Shown: positions 15,364-24,886, numbered from the stretch's first letter. The stretch: DNA of 64,000 nucleotides from Caldalkalibacillus salinus (GCF_016745835.1 NZ_JAERVL010000018.1:1-64000); one strand, 5' to 3'. Numbers and translations are program-made. The notes: generated by a model from the sequence alone, not told the origin.

Positions 15364-17242
15364 ACATATTTGTGGTATGGCTTTGATCAAAAGGTAAATG
15401 GACACTGATCACAGTACCTTTATTAACCTCACTATTGATTTCAATCCACCCGCCGTGATCCTCAATGATTTTAAAGCTCACCATAAGGCCGAGCCCTGTC
15501 CCTTTTTCCTTTGTAGAGTAGAACGGCTGGCCTAATTTTTTAATTTCATTTTCGGGAATGCCCCGCCCTTCATCCTTCACGCTAACGATCACTTGGGGTG
15601 TGGGCTGTCGTTCTACTTCTACCTCGATATGTATACGACCGCCCTTAGGCATCGCTTCGATCGCATTTTTAATAAAATTGATAAAGACCTGTTTGAGATG
15701 GTTGTTATCCCCTTTTACATAAGGGATGTCCTCTGCTAGGTGAGTGATAATTTCTACGTTATGCATAATTGCCCTGGTCTCCATTAAGGGTATGACATTC
15801 AACAGCATTTGAGGAATGTTAACGGGCTTGTACTCAACTGATTGGGGCTTGGCTAACACTAAGAGTTCACTCGATATGTATTCAATCCGTTCCAATTCTG
15901 AATTCATAATCTGATAGTAATTGGTTTGGGCAAACTCTGTCTGATCCATTAATTGTAAAAAACCTTTTAATGACGTAAGTGGATTTCTGATTTCATGTGC
16001 AATACCTGCGGCTAACTGACCGACGACTGAACGTTTTTCTGAGTCCTGAAGGAGTTCTCTCGTTCTTTTCCTTTCGGTGATATCCCGAACGATCACGTGA
16101 AAAGCCGGTTCATCCTCAAAAATGGTCGGTATGGCCTTCACTTCTACGTCTATCAGGGTGCCGTCCTTTTTAACAAATACCTCCTCTAATAGTTCAACTG
16201 AGACGCCCGCTTCCATCCTCTTCAATCGTTCCTCGACAGCTTCATGATAGTCAGGGTGGATATAATCATAGATTGAAAGGTGAAGCAGTTCTTCTTTGGC
16301 ATTGTAGCCCAAGAGGTTCACACCCGTTTGATTGATATACAAAACCTTTCTGTCTTTAATAATAATAACGGCATCTGGGGAGTGCTCGACGATTTTGCGA
16401 TACACTTCTTCCCGCTTACGTAACTTTTCTTCACTCTGTTTACGCTCTGTGATATCGCGGATAATGGAGCTAAAATATTCCTTGTGCCCCATTCTCCACG
16501 AGTTAAGAGACAATTCTATTGGGAACTCTACCCCGTCTTTTCTCAGACCCGATAACTCAATGGTGCGACCTAGTACTTTCTTTTCACCCGTCTTAAGGTA
16601 TCTTTCAATGCCTTTCTTGTGCGCTTCCCTATACTGATCAGGAATAATGATGTCTAATTTTTTGCCTAAGACCTCGTTGGCTTGATAGCCAAAGATCGTT
16701 TCAGCCCCTCTATTCCAATAGATCACTTCCATATGCTGATCCGCCAATATAATAGCATCCTGTGCCGTCTGCACGACAGATTCGAATCTATGATTAAGAT
16801 AATCGAGACCTAGGTCAGCATCGCTAATATCAGAGGCGATACCGAGTATGTGTGTACACCGACCCGCTTTATTAAACATTGGTACTAAGAAAATATTCAT
16901 TTTGATGAGTCCTTTTGGAAACTGGATATGCTCGTTATAATGGATCACTTTTTGTGTAGATATGGCTTTTGTATACTGTTGGATGACAAAAGTGGCGTAC
17001 GGTTCATCCATTATCTCCTCAATTCTCTTCCCGATGATCTCATTTTTTGATAATCCGGTGACATGTTCATAAGTATCATTGATGTCAATACATCGGAACA
17101 CACCAGCATTTTCATTCTCGACCTGGATAAGAAAAACCATGTCCGACACATGCCTTAGTAACATACCAATACTTTTCTCAATCTGTTCATGTGAGCGATA
17201 TATTTCTTTTGACACGCTTAAACCATCCCCTATTTTTCCCAT
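15362..17242 (-). CDS. PAS-domain sensor histidine kinase, sporulation-kinase type
   Basis: A 626-residue cytoplasmic kinase without membrane segments. Three PAS domains occupy about 20-150, 150-275 and 280-400 (each of the last two ends in RDITERK). A HisKA domain carries the phosphorylated His in GIAHEIRNPLTSLKGFL. The HATPase domain has the N box (FINFIKNAIEAMPKGG) and G boxes (DEGRGIPENEI, GTGLGLMVSFKI). This is the build of KinA/KinE-type kinases that feed the Spo0 phosphorelay. No response regulator gene is adjacent, which also fits an orphan phosphorelay kinase. The start may be ATG 17242 or GTG 17215, the latter having GGGGATGG before it. The signal is unknown. Confidence 0.85.
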   Translation of the reverse strand: MGKIGDGLSVSKEIYRSHEQIEKSIGMLLRHVSDMVFLIQVENENAGVFRCIDINDTYEHVTGLSKNEIIGKRIEEIMDEPYATFVIQQYTKAISTQKVIHYNEHIQFPKGLIKMNIFLVPMFNKAGRCTHILGIASDISDADLGLDYLNHRFESVVQTAQDAIILADQHMEVIYWNRGAETIFGYQANEVLGKKLDIIIPDQYREAHKKGIERYLKTGEKKVLGRTIELSGLRKDGVEFPIELSLNSWRMGHKEYFSSIIRDITERKQSEEKLRKREEVYRKIVEHSPDAVIIIKDRKVLYINQTGVNLLGYNAKEELLHLSIYDYIHPDYHEAVEERLKRMEAGVSVELLEEVFVKKDGTLIDVEVKAIPTIFEDEPAFHVIVRDITERKRTRELLQDSEKRSVVGQLAAGIAHEIRNPLTSLKGFLQLMDQTEFAQTNYYQIMNSELERIEYISSELLVLAKPQSVEYKPVNIPQMLLNVIPLMETRAIMHNVEIITHLAEDIPYVKGDNNHLKQVFINFIKNAIEAMPKGGRIHIEVEVERQPTPQVIVSVKDEGRGIPENEIKKLGQPFYSTKEKGTGLGLMVSFKIIEDHGGWIEINSEVNKGTVISVHLPFDQSHTTNM

Positions 17243-17344
17243 TTACCATTCAAAATATTTTGATCATTTAACTTGTATCAGTATCTAGACTTCTTGCCCC
17301 AATCTTAATCATACCATAACTTGTCTGTCATTTTCTTGTCCTTG

Positions 17345-17381
17345 TAAAAAAGACTGCAGTGCCACTTTGGCGCTACAGTCT
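17345..17381 (-). terminator. Terminator of hemZ
   Basis: The arms AGACTGTAGCGCCA and TGGCACTGCAGTCT (minus strand, two mismatches, 3-base loop) are followed by TTTTTT. It lies 20 bases after the hemZ stop. Confidence 0.85.
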
Positions 17382-17400
17382 GCTCTATTCTGGCTCGTAG

Positions 17401-19056
17401 TCATTTGATATCGACGGTGTGGTGCTTTGCATAAAGCGCTTCTAAGATTTCAAGCTTTTTCTGAGTGTAGTCCTGATAGCCTTCATTGTACGCTCGGGGT
17501 TCCTTGGGATTCGCAAATCGCGTGATCTTCCCTGTAACGGGGTGAACCCACTTACTAGACGCCCCACAGCCTAGTCCGATAATCGTTTGCTTTTCCTCCA
17601 TAATCATGATGTTGTAAATACTGTCCTTGCCTTGGAGGGCATAGCCGACATTTTCAAGGTTCCCAAGGATATTCTTCTGACGATAGAGGTAGTACGGATG
17701 GTAGCCTTGGGCTTGTGTCCAATCGGAAGCCAGCTGCATCATCTGAACAATCTCATCTCGATTGGCCACTTGATACTTCTCCCGATTCTTGGTCATGGCT
17801 GACGCTCGTTTAAAAGATAGCGTATGAACGGTCAAGGATTCGGGTCTAAGTTTGGCCGTCTCCTCTAATGAGTGTTCCAATTCCTTGACACCTTCACCAG
17901 GCAGACCGATAATCAGGTCCATATTGATGTTATTAAGTCCGCGAGCCTTTGCCATCTTATACTTCTCAATCGTTTCCTCAACAGAATGATGACGCCCAAT
18001 CGCTTGTAACGTATCCTCCGTGTAGGATTGCGGATTAATGCTAATGCGATCAATATGATGTTTCTTTAAGACGTCAATTTTTTCAGGTGTAATGGTGTCA
18101 GGACGTCCAGCTTCAACTGTTAGTTCACGTACCTGTTCCATGCCAGGAAGGGAGCGATACATCTCCTCATAGAGGGCATCCATTTGCTCCGCCTCTATAC
18201 TCGTTGGTGTACCTCCTCCGAAATAAACGGTGGTAATACCTATCCCATGATCTCGGAGCCATTGACCCGTGTGCTTAATTTCATAATGCAGTCCTTCTAA
18301 GAAGGCACCAACGGACCCTTGTTGTCCTTGAATACTGTACGCCGGGAAAGTACAGTAGGCACATTTCGTTGGGCAAAAAGGGATGCCGATATATATACTG
18401 ACCTCCCGATTGAGATCATGCAGATCGGGTACGACCTCGAGCTGCCGATCCACGATGTTTTGCATCAGATTGATCTTGTCATCCTGTATCCGATAACGTT
18501 GTCGGAGGCTGTCGTGTGCTTTCTCCAACGGTTGCCCTTCCTGTAGCATGTTGTGGAGCAGTTTCGTCGGTCGTATCCCTGTTAAGATGCCCCACGGCTG
18601 AATGACACCGGTAAAAGATTGTAAAACATCTAGCACATTATGATTGAGACAGTGCTTATACGCCCGTTTTTGATCCTTTTCAGTTGCAAACGATGGGAAT
18701 GATGCTTCAAACGTGTTTTCAACATGCTGACCGGATTGGAGATCCTCTAACTTGACGTGGGAACGGACAGTGACACTATCGTTGTCTGGTTCCACTTCCC
18801 GTTCAAAATTCACTTCGATTTTTAGCGTGTTCTCAGTATCACCTTTTAGCGTGTGCTCACCGTCACTGTTATGTGGCTTTTGGTTATCGTGGTTATCGTT
18901 TTCTAAATCAACACGTTTCTCATGATGTGGATTGTCGTGTTGATCTCCACTCTCTGCTGTATAAAATTGCAACGTCGGTGACTCATAGAACAGCTGCGTC
19001 AGCAGTTCCATGGGTCGATGTAAATGTTCAGGTAGTCCGTATACTTCAATGTTCAT
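17401..19056 (-). CDS. hemZ: Coproporphyrinogen III dehydrogenase-like radical SAM enzyme
   Basis: HemZ belongs to the oxygen-independent coproporphyrinogen oxidase group of radical SAM enzymes linked to haem synthesis. The cluster motif is CPTKCAYC; YFGGGTPTS and the SAM-binding region (LTVEAGRPDTI) follow. The start is set at ATG 19056 (MNIEVYGLPEHL): AGAGG lies 7 bases before it and HemZ proteins begin with this kind of sequence, whereas the longer frame to 19116 has no ribosome site. Near residues 40-80 there is a His/Asn/Asp-rich insert (ENDNHDNQKPHNSDGEH) not usual in the family. In several relatives coproporphyrinogen oxidase activity was not shown, so the exact reaction is open. Confidence 0.88.
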   Translation of the reverse strand: MNIEVYGLPEHLHRPMELLTQLFYESPTLQFYTAESGDQHDNPHHEKRVDLENDNHDNQKPHNSDGEHTLKGDTENTLKIEVNFEREVEPDNDSVTVRSHVKLEDLQSGQHVENTFEASFPSFATEKDQKRAYKHCLNHNVLDVLQSFTGVIQPWGILTGIRPTKLLHNMLQEGQPLEKAHDSLRQRYRIQDDKINLMQNIVDRQLEVVPDLHDLNREVSIYIGIPFCPTKCAYCTFPAYSIQGQQGSVGAFLEGLHYEIKHTGQWLRDHGIGITTVYFGGGTPTSIEAEQMDALYEEMYRSLPGMEQVRELTVEAGRPDTITPEKIDVLKKHHIDRISINPQSYTEDTLQAIGRHHSVEETIEKYKMAKARGLNNINMDLIIGLPGEGVKELEHSLEETAKLRPESLTVHTLSFKRASAMTKNREKYQVANRDEIVQMMQLASDWTQAQGYHPYYLYRQKNILGNLENVGYALQGKDSIYNIMIMEEKQTIIGLGCGASSKWVHPVTGKITRFANPKEPRAYNEGYQDYTQKKLEILEALYAKHHTVDIK

Positions 19057-19266
19057 CTCTCTAAGCCTCTTTCGTGCCACAGTTCGTGTCTTTTTTTCTG
19101 ATACAAGTGTAACCAAATCTGTTCAGCCGGTCAATCCTGATCGAAAAGCACCCGTCCCTCACCATCCCGATTGAATAAAGACATCTATCTGTTTGGGAAA
19201 TAAAAAAATGCCATACTCTTACACCCAGTTGTAGCGTAGGTTGAAGTGTATGGCCATCCAAAGTCC

Positions 19267-19701
19267 TTATACTTGTTTCACTTGTATCGCTTTGGTCTTT
19301 TTCTCACTGATACAATCTTTTATTTTATCAGCAGACATGAGCCCTAAAGAAATGGCGGCTTCTATTTTCTCTGCGTTCGGCTTACGTTCGACGTCTATAC
19401 AATCCGTTAATTGCAGTTCTTCTAAACGGTTGACCGTCTTGGCTTTATCATACTGTTTGGAGACACGGATTTGTCTGGTGATTTTGTAGGAACCAATCTG
19501 TCTTTCTCCCCGGTGACCCTCTCCTTGCGTTTGATCAAAATAGTGATGGATCTCTTTCTTCAACTGTGATAGCTCACCTTCAAGACGTTTCATTTCCGCT
19601 TGTAAAGCGATATACCTAGAACACTTGTCTTCCGTTAAACTGAGAGATGCAGACGTAGTGTCTTGGCTAGATGTGGACTCTTTTTTCCTAGCGTGTGGCA
19701 C
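19267..19701 (-). CDS. Hypothetical protein with coiled coil
   Basis: A 144-residue protein read from GTG 19701, 8 bases after AAAGGGGG. Residues 30-60 form a coiled coil (LQAEMKRLEGELSQLKKEI). The C-terminal half reads YKITRQIRVSKQYD, NRLEELQLTDCIDV and AISLGLMSADKIKDCI. This layout resembles small phage-derived Gp157-like proteins, but I cannot place it firmly. No signal peptide or membrane segment. It stands alone between hemZ and nadE. Confidence 0.6.
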   Translation of the reverse strand: MPHARKKESTSSQDTTSASLSLTEDKCSRYIALQAEMKRLEGELSQLKKEIHHYFDQTQGEGHRGERQIGSYKITRQIRVSKQYDKAKTVNRLEELQLTDCIDVERKPNAEKIEAAISLGLMSADKIKDCISEKKTKAIQVKQV

Positions 19702-19798
19702 AAGTCTCGCCCCCTTTCGATGGCATTCCTTTTATTGCCATATGTATGCTTAGGGGGGCGACTTATACCAGCCATTTTGATGCCTCTGGCTTACCATT

Positions 19799-19826
19799 AA
19801 AAAACCCCCCCTGTGACTAGGAGGGA
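19799..19826 (-). terminator. Probable terminator downstream of nadE
   Basis: On the minus strand CCCTCC pairs with GGGGGG across an 8-9-base loop (with wobbles) and six T follow. It lies about 100 bases after the nadE stop, beyond a low-complexity tract. Confidence 0.55.
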
Positions 19827-19838
19827 TTGTTTCATTTA

Positions 19839-19910
19839 TTGATTGCTAAATTGAATGATTGATTGTTTGATTGTTTGTTTGTTTGCTTGTTTAATAAATT
19901 GATTGATTAG
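19839..19910. repeat. Low-complexity TTGA/TTGT tract
   Basis: About 70 bases made almost only of GATT, TTGA and TTGT tetramers (for example TTGTTTGTTTGTTTGCTTGT). The tract lies in the 3' untranslated region of nadE. Length variation by slippage is plausible; no function is apparent. Confidence 0.7.
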
Positions 19911-19925
19911 CCATCATTCACTTAT

Positions 19926-20756
19926 TTATTCTTTCCACCATTGATCAAAGACTGTAACAGGATCCTGGCGCTTATGTCGCGTTTTTAAGAATAATGACTC
20001 TATTCTCTGAGCGCTTTCCTCTTTAATCTCTTTACCTTCTAGGTAATCATCTATTTCATCATAAGTGACACCGAGGGCCACTTCATCTGGCAGTTGTGGT
20101 TTATCATCTTCTAAGTCCGCTGTCGGTACTTTTTCATACAGCTTTTCAGGGCATCCTAAAGCTTTGAGCAGCATTTTTCCTTGGCGTTTATTCAACCGAA
20201 AGATGGGAACGAGATCCGCTGCTCCGTCTCCATATTTAGTGAAGAATCCCGTCACGGCCTCGGCTGAATGATCCGTTCCTAGTACAACACCCTGGCGCGC
20301 ACCGGCGATACTGAACTGGACCTTCATGCGCTCTCTAGCCTTCTCATTACCCTTAAGAAAATTGTTTAACTCAATCCCTGCTGCTTCAAGGGCTTGCACA
20401 CTGGCATCGACAGCCCCCTTAACATTAACGGTCACTAATTCATCAGGTTGTATAAAGTCCATAACAAGATCAGCATCTTCTTCGTCTTTTTGCTCACCGT
20501 ACGGTAATCTTACCCCGATAAAGGTATACTTACTTTCACCTAACTCCTCATTTAACTCGTTAACGGCCATCTGGGCTAATCTCCCTGTTAAGGTAGAATC
20601 TTGTCCTAAAGATAAGCCTAGTACAAAGCTTCTTAGAAAGGGGTGCGCCTTCATGTAGTCTTTTAGGAAATCAACACTGCGGCGAATTTCTTCGTTCGGG
20701 TCGATCTGTGGTTTGACTTCTAATGCTTCTATAATCTGTTTTTGTAATGGTTTCAA
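19926..20756 (-). CDS. nadE: NH3-dependent NAD+ synthetase
   Basis: NadE adenylates nicotinate adenine dinucleotide and amidates it to NAD+. The product of 276 residues has the family length. Conserved parts include [29 protein letters not shown] and the C-terminal [11 protein letters not shown]. The ATP pyrophosphatase loop, usually SGGQDST, reads SLGQDST here, a Gly to Leu change in the first glycine. The start is TTG 20756, with AGGAGG 9 bases before it; the longer frame to 20837 would add residues unlike NadE. pncA ends 64 bases upstream, so the two form a salvage operon from nicotinamide to NAD. Confidence 0.9.
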   Translation of the reverse strand: MKPLQKQIIEALEVKPQIDPNEEIRRSVDFLKDYMKAHPFLRSFVLGLSLGQDSTLTGRLAQMAVNELNEELGESKYTFIGVRLPYGEQKDEEDADLVMDFIQPDELVTVNVKGAVDASVQALEAAGIELNNFLKGNEKARERMKVQFSIAGARQGVVLGTDHSAEAVTGFFTKYGDGAADLVPIFRLNKRQGKMLLKALGCPEKLYEKVPTADLEDDKPQLPDEVALGVTYDEIDDYLEGKEIKEESAQRIESLFLKTRHKRQDPVTVFDQWWKE

Positions 20757-20820
20757 TATCTTCACCCTCCTACCATATAATACTACTTTATCAGTTTTTC
20801 GATGTAGAGGACAAGCGAGC

Positions 20821-21384
20821 TTAGCGAACGTCCGCACCTAAGCAGTTTTTAAAGTGTCCCAGAGCCCACTCATGTCCCTGCGTGTTAAAACTCGCCACAG
20901 CTTGCTGATGAATCACGAGCTTATAACCTAGGTTGTATGCATCGACAGCGGTATGTAAGACACAAATATCAGTACAAACGCCTACAAGATGGAGCTCTTG
21001 AATGCCTCGAGCACGGAGTTGAAGGTCGAGATCTGTCCCGGCAAAGGCACTGTATCGCGTCTTATCTGTGTAATAAACGTTTGGTTTCGCTTGATGCGTT
21101 AGATATACGTCTTCCAAGCGTCCGTAAAGCTGTCTCCCTTTCGTCCCTGCTACATTATGGGGTGGGAATAACGCTGTCTCAGGGTGGTAACGATCATCTT
21201 CGTGATGCAGATCTATAGCAAAAGCAACAAAGGCACCTTCATCTATAAATGCCTGAGTCAGTTCACAAATCTTTTCTTCAATGGCTTGGCCCGGTTCACC
21301 GCACGTCAATCGGCCATCCTCTGCAACGAAATCGTACGTATAATCAATGTTAATGAGTGCTTTAGTAACCGTTTGATTGACCAT
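20821..21384 (-). CDS. pncA: Nicotinamidase / cysteine hydrolase
   Basis: PncA deamidates nicotinamide to nicotinate. The 187-residue isochorismatase-fold protein shows the catalytic triad Asp (NIDYTYDF), Lys ([10 protein letters not shown]) and Cys ([12 protein letters not shown]), and metal-binding positions in DLHHEDD. ATG 21384 is chosen because AAGGAGG lies just before it; the frame extending to 21579 is spurious. It is followed by nadE in the same direction, which supports the NAD salvage role over that of another amidohydrolase. Confidence 0.88.
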   Translation of the reverse strand: MVNQTVTKALINIDYTYDFVAEDGRLTCGEPGQAIEEKICELTQAFIDEGAFVAFAIDLHHEDDRYHPETALFPPHNVAGTKGRQLYGRLEDVYLTHQAKPNVYYTDKTRYSAFAGTDLDLQLRARGIQELHLVGVCTDICVLHTAVDAYNLGYKLVIHQQAVASFNTQGHEWALGHFKNCLGADVR

Positions 21385-21448
21385 GTCTTTATCCTCCTTT
21401 TTGTTGGTTCCTTCGTGAATAATGTTGTGATTATGATAAATACTTTTA

Positions 21449-21476
21449 CAAAAAAAGGCCGTGATATGGCCTTTTT
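21449..21476 (-). terminator. Terminator of the DUF3298 gene
   Basis: AAAAAGGCC-GTGATAT-GGCCTTTTT, a perfect stem with seven A on the left, so it can work in both directions. It lies between the gene at 21494 and pncA. Confidence 0.8.
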
Positions 21477-21493
21477 CGTAAATGCGACACCCA

Positions 21494-22111
21494 TTAGTAC
21501 AACATCCGACCCAATGGTCCTTCTTCATCCAGTATATCCTGTATGTCGTATACGGAAATTGGGAAATACGGAAACCCATAAACGTAAGGCACTAACTCAT
21601 AAAGCGGATAATATAGGACAAGAGCTTTATCTGCGATATAGTAAGGCTGATTGGGTTGAATGCCTTCAAACGGTGCCAGTATGGGGAGTTGCCTTGATTC
21701 TATTTGTTGCTGAACAAGTGTAGAGAGACGATTCACGTAATCTGCCCCGGGCTTAAATAGTTCCGCTAAGCTGTAAGTACGACCCGTATGTATGTCAAAG
21801 GTCAGGGCATACATTAAGGTCAAACCATGTGCAGCGCCAGGGGCGTACGCATAATTAGACAGAGTTAAACTTAAAATCCCTCTTTCATTTGTTTTAATTT
21901 CAAACGTCCCCGTCATCTCCATATGAGGCGTATGATAATATCCTTGATCGCGAATTAATTCGTGGACGGTTCGGTTTATGACCGCATTAATGCGTTCTTG
22001 AGCCATACGATGAGTACCTGATATTTCCGGATAGGTAATTTCGACATGGGGTGCCGATAATGTTCTAGGATGTACTAAGACGGGCAGTTGTACACCGTTC
22101 ATGTTGACCAA
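21494..22111 (-). CDS. DUF3298 domain protein
   Basis: A 205-residue protein whose C-terminal part has the DUF3298 pattern (GAAHGLTLMYALTFDIHTGR, then SLAELFKPGADYVNRLS and a late YPLYELVPYVYG). This domain occurs in the extracellular part of RsiV and in the peptidoglycan deacetylase PdaC. Here there is no signal peptide or membrane segment, so the protein is probably cytoplasmic. The start has AAGGAG 8 bases before it. Function unknown. Confidence 0.7.
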   Translation of the reverse strand: MVNMNGVQLPVLVHPRTLSAPHVEITYPEISGTHRMAQERINAVINRTVHELIRDQGYYHTPHMEMTGTFEIKTNERGILSLTLSNYAYAPGAAHGLTLMYALTFDIHTGRTYSLAELFKPGADYVNRLSTLVQQQIESRQLPILAPFEGIQPNQPYYIADKALVLYYPLYELVPYVYGFPYFPISVYDIQDILDEEGPLGRMLY

Positions 22112-22214
22112 CTCCTTAGGCTACATTTCATTTACATTAGCCTATTCAGTCGCTTGCAAATCGGTGACACTAAACCGCCTCACAGTTCCTTGACTGCAAA
22201 TGGCTGAAAGAACG

Positions 22215-23003
22215 CTAGATGGCCTTCACCATCCCGCCATCTACAAGAAAAGCACCACCCGTCATGTATGTGCAGGCGTCAGACGCAAAGAATGCCGCTA
22301 CTTTAGCAAACTCCTCAGGATCGCCGTAACGCTCCAGTGGAATGGCTTTTTTAGATTGCTCGGCTACCTCTTCACGTGTCATACCGAGTGAATCGGCTTT
22401 CTTCTGGTCTAGTGAGGCCACTCGGTCCGTTGCGATACGACCAGGTCCTATCGTATGCACAAGGACACCGTGTGGAGCGAGTTCTTCGGCTAAGGATTTT
22501 GCCAATCCTAATATCCCTAAGCGAAAGGTATTCGATAAGATTAAACCGTGAATCGGTTGCTTGATTGAGGATGAGGCGATATTAATAATACGGCCAGACT
22601 GAGCTGCTTTCAGGTCAGGTAAGGCCTCTCGAATCAGACGTATATAGCTCAGTAAGTTCAGTTCAAACGCTTGTTGCCACTGTTCATCTTCAAAATCTTC
22701 AAACGTCCCTCCCGGAGGACCTCCTGCATTATTGACTAATATATCTATCCGCCCTAATTGATCTCTTGTAGCTTGGACAAGGGCTTGGATATCCTCTTTC
22801 TTAGTGATATCCGCTACTTGATAAGCCACTTTTCCTCCACCTAGCTGTTCAAACGATTGTTGTACGTCTTTTAATTTACGCTCATCTCGGCTTGTCAACA
22901 TCACATGTGCGCCCTCTTGTACGAGCGCCTTCGCGACCGCTTTTCCTAACCCTTGACTAGAAGCAACAACGAGGGCCACTTTCCCCTGTAAATTTAAATC
23001 CAT
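22215..23003 (-). CDS. Short-chain dehydrogenase/reductase family protein
   Basis: A 262-residue Rossmann-fold protein. The cofactor loop reads ASSQGLGKAVA and NNAGGPPGG follows. The Ser of the active site is present (IINIASSSIK), but where the usual Tyr-x3-Lys stands the sequence reads SNTFRLGILGLAKSLA, so the catalytic Tyr is absent and Arg takes the Lys place. A subgroup of SDR proteins, YvrD-like, has this layout. Activity as a normal reductase is therefore doubtful. The substrate is unknown. The GNAT gene at 23031 lies 27 bases upstream and is probably cotranscribed. Confidence 0.8.
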   Translation of the reverse strand: MDLNLQGKVALVVASSQGLGKAVAKALVQEGAHVMLTSRDERKLKDVQQSFEQLGGGKVAYQVADITKKEDIQALVQATRDQLGRIDILVNNAGGPPGGTFEDFEDEQWQQAFELNLLSYIRLIREALPDLKAAQSGRIINIASSSIKQPIHGLILSNTFRLGILGLAKSLAEELAPHGVLVHTIGPGRIATDRVASLDQKKADSLGMTREEVAEQSKKAIPLERYGDPEEFAKVAAFFASDACTYMTGGAFLVDGGMVKAI

Positions 23004-23030
23004 ACACGCTCACTCCTTTTTTGATTATGC

Positions 23031-23615
23031 TTAGCTGGATACAAGCTCATCCCATTCCTCGCGTAACATGCCCATTTTAATAGAATCATAGTAAACACCA
23101 TCATAGTAGCGGGCTTTGCGAATCCTAGCTTCTTCTATCATGCCGATTTTCTCAGCACAACGGACCATTCTAATATTACCTGACCAAGTGGTTAATCCCA
23201 ATCTGACAAGCTGAAGGTCAGAGCTGAATAGAAGGTCTCGCCACATGGATAAGGCTTCTGAACCGTACCCGCCGTTCCAATACTGAGGTTTAAATATAAC
23301 AATCCCGACTTCAAGCCATTTTGATGCCTCGTGCATCCAATAATAGCTGACGGTCCCAATAACGTGTTGGTCTGCTTCTATGACCAGTCTAGACGGCGTT
23401 GATACCGTTTCTATATGACGCTTAATGGAGGCAGAAAAATCTTCATAGCTTGTGGGATTCAAAGGGATATATGGCGCATCCCACTTTTTCCATTCAGGGT
23501 GTCTTTCACCATACATAAGATGATACAACGTTGGGATATCCTCTTTTTTGATACTCCTTAAAGTGACCTGTTGACCTGTGACTTTGATTTGGGTTGGCTG
23601 GATCAAGAGGCTCAC
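23031..23615 (-). CDS. GNAT-family acetyltransferase, RimJ/RimL type
   Basis: A 194-residue protein with the GNAT fold: VTLRSIKKEDIPTLYHLMYG at the start, the acetyl-CoA region WNGGYGSEALSMW and the C-terminal NIRMVRCAEKIGMIEEARIR. It resembles YnaD/RimJ-like enzymes that acetylate protein N-termini or small amines; the substrate cannot be told. The start is GTG 23615 next to GAGGAGG, an unusually short spacing; TTG 23606 is an alternative. Confidence 0.8.
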   Translation of the reverse strand: MSLLIQPTQIKVTGQQVTLRSIKKEDIPTLYHLMYGERHPEWKKWDAPYIPLNPTSYEDFSASIKRHIETVSTPSRLVIEADQHVIGTVSYYWMHEASKWLEVGIVIFKPQYWNGGYGSEALSMWRDLLFSSDLQLVRLGLTTWSGNIRMVRCAEKIGMIEEARIRKARYYDGVYYDSIKMGMLREEWDELVSS

Positions 23616-23707
23616 TCCCTCCTCTCATTATGACCATATCTTGAATGCTGCCGGAGCTTAGGACACCTCACATCATGTGATGAAGCTTGTCTTGTCTATG
23701 CCTTGCA

Positions 23708-23744
23708 ATATGATCATTGTATATGATCATTGTATATGATCATC
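23708..23744. repeat. Tandem 13-base repeat with TGATCA palindromes
   Basis: The unit ATATGATCATTGT occurs twice completely and a third time in part. Each unit holds the palindrome ATATGATCAT-like core. It lies in the 238-base gap between the NRDE and GNAT genes, upstream of the latter and downstream of the NRDE start region. Possible protein-binding array; no direct evidence. Confidence 0.6.
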
Positions 23745-23853
23745 AAATATAAGGGTCCTTATGTTGTTTGTTTTCTAAGTCTTTATGGACATATTCGACA
23801 TCGGCACGTCACTTCCTGCTTGTGACGAGCTGCCTGTGGGATGAATCATTGAA

Positions 23854-24621
23854 TCACCTCAACGGGACATGGAAGGTGCTTTCATTAACATCACCTGCTA
23901 ACGAAAAAGCGCGTTCTGTAAAGTGAAGACGATCATTTGTCATCAGTAAGACCGTTGAACTGCGAGTCCCATACTCTTGCCCTTGGATAAATAGGGGCGA
24001 GAGGAATCGTTCCCAGTCAAGGGGGACGCCTGTATCAGGAAGCTGTGCATCTGGTGCCGGGTCCGTGCGCTCGAGAATATTGAACAGGTCATCGACGATT
24101 GCTCGTTCCTTTTTCACATGTTGTAACGTATGGGCCATAAGCGCTTTCCCGATATTAACCTTGGGCCAATCACTATCAAGTAAATGATTACTCAAACCGT
24201 AAATTCCAGCCTTAAGACGTCGGATATTATTTTCTCTATTTGAATAGTAAAACAGTGCTGACAAGTTACCCACCAACAGGTTATACCCTTGGTACACGTC
24301 ACGTTGCTGAGCCACACTCCGTAGGTACCCTTCCGCTTCTTCTTGACGTATCAAATATTGACTCACTAAGTGTCCACGAGATTGTTTTCCAACCGCATTT
24401 TCTTTTGGATGTCGATAATTTGTAAGCGCAGCAAATCTTCCATCCGTTGTGACGCCCATCCATGTTCCCATGCTTTCTAAATCACGCCCCGCTAAGACAT
24501 GCGCATGATCTTCCCAAAAATGTGCGTGTGCCGTCGGACGATTATAAAATTCATCCCGATTGGCTGCTACAACCAAAGGATACTGCGGGTGAACTTTGTA
24601 GGCAAATAGGATTAAACACAC
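23854..24621 (-). CDS. NRDE-family protein (TANGO2-like)
   Basis: A 255-residue protein with the name-giving motif near the N-terminus ([14 protein letters not shown]) and [14 protein letters not shown]. Like other members it begins MCLI, with Cys2 as a possible N-terminal nucleophile after Met removal. TANGO2-type proteins have been linked to haem or lipid handling in eukaryotes; the bacterial role is not established. Monocistronic here. Confidence 0.85.
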   Translation of the reverse strand: MCLILFAYKVHPQYPLVVAANRDEFYNRPTAHAHFWEDHAHVLAGRDLESMGTWMGVTTDGRFAALTNYRHPKENAVGKQSRGHLVSQYLIRQEEAEGYLRSVAQQRDVYQGYNLLVGNLSALFYYSNRENNIRRLKAGIYGLSNHLLDSDWPKVNIGKALMAHTLQHVKKERAIVDDLFNILERTDPAPDAQLPDTGVPLDWERFLSPLFIQGQEYGTRSSTVLLMTNDRLHFTERAFSLAGDVNESTFHVPLR

Positions 24622-24819
24622 GAATCATCCCTCGTTTCTGCTCTAGTACGCTTATGATCCACTCACCACTTATCAGTCATACAGTTTGGCCCATTCTTCT
24701 GCTAACATGATAAGGATCGGCATTGTTTATGTCTCTCATAACCCCATATATTCCTTGTGGGACCTGCCTAGTATGATTTACTCATTTATACAGCTTGTGA
24801 GGCTATAGATTTGCAAGTT

Positions 24820-24857
24820 AAAAAAGAAGGCAGGCAACCTACTCGTTGCCTGCCTTT
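24820..24857 (-). terminator. Terminator of the glutamate/dicarboxylate symporter gene
   Basis: GGCAGGCAAC / GTTGCCTGCC with a 6-base loop; on the minus strand TTCTTTTTT follows. It lies 30 bases after the symporter stop. Confidence 0.9.
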
Positions 24858-24886
24858 TATCTGTATCATCTGCGTATGTTATCACA

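Noticed and set aside
21385-21579. N-terminal extension of PncA
   Set aside because: It crosses a terminator hairpin and lacks a ribosome site; ATG 21384 has a perfect one.
23708-23744. CRISPR-like or attachment-site repeat
   Set aside because: Direct 13-base tandem units without spacers and no integrase nearby.
24125-24145. cre-like AAGCGCTT core
   Set aside because: It lies inside the NRDE coding region and departs from the consensus in both outer arms.
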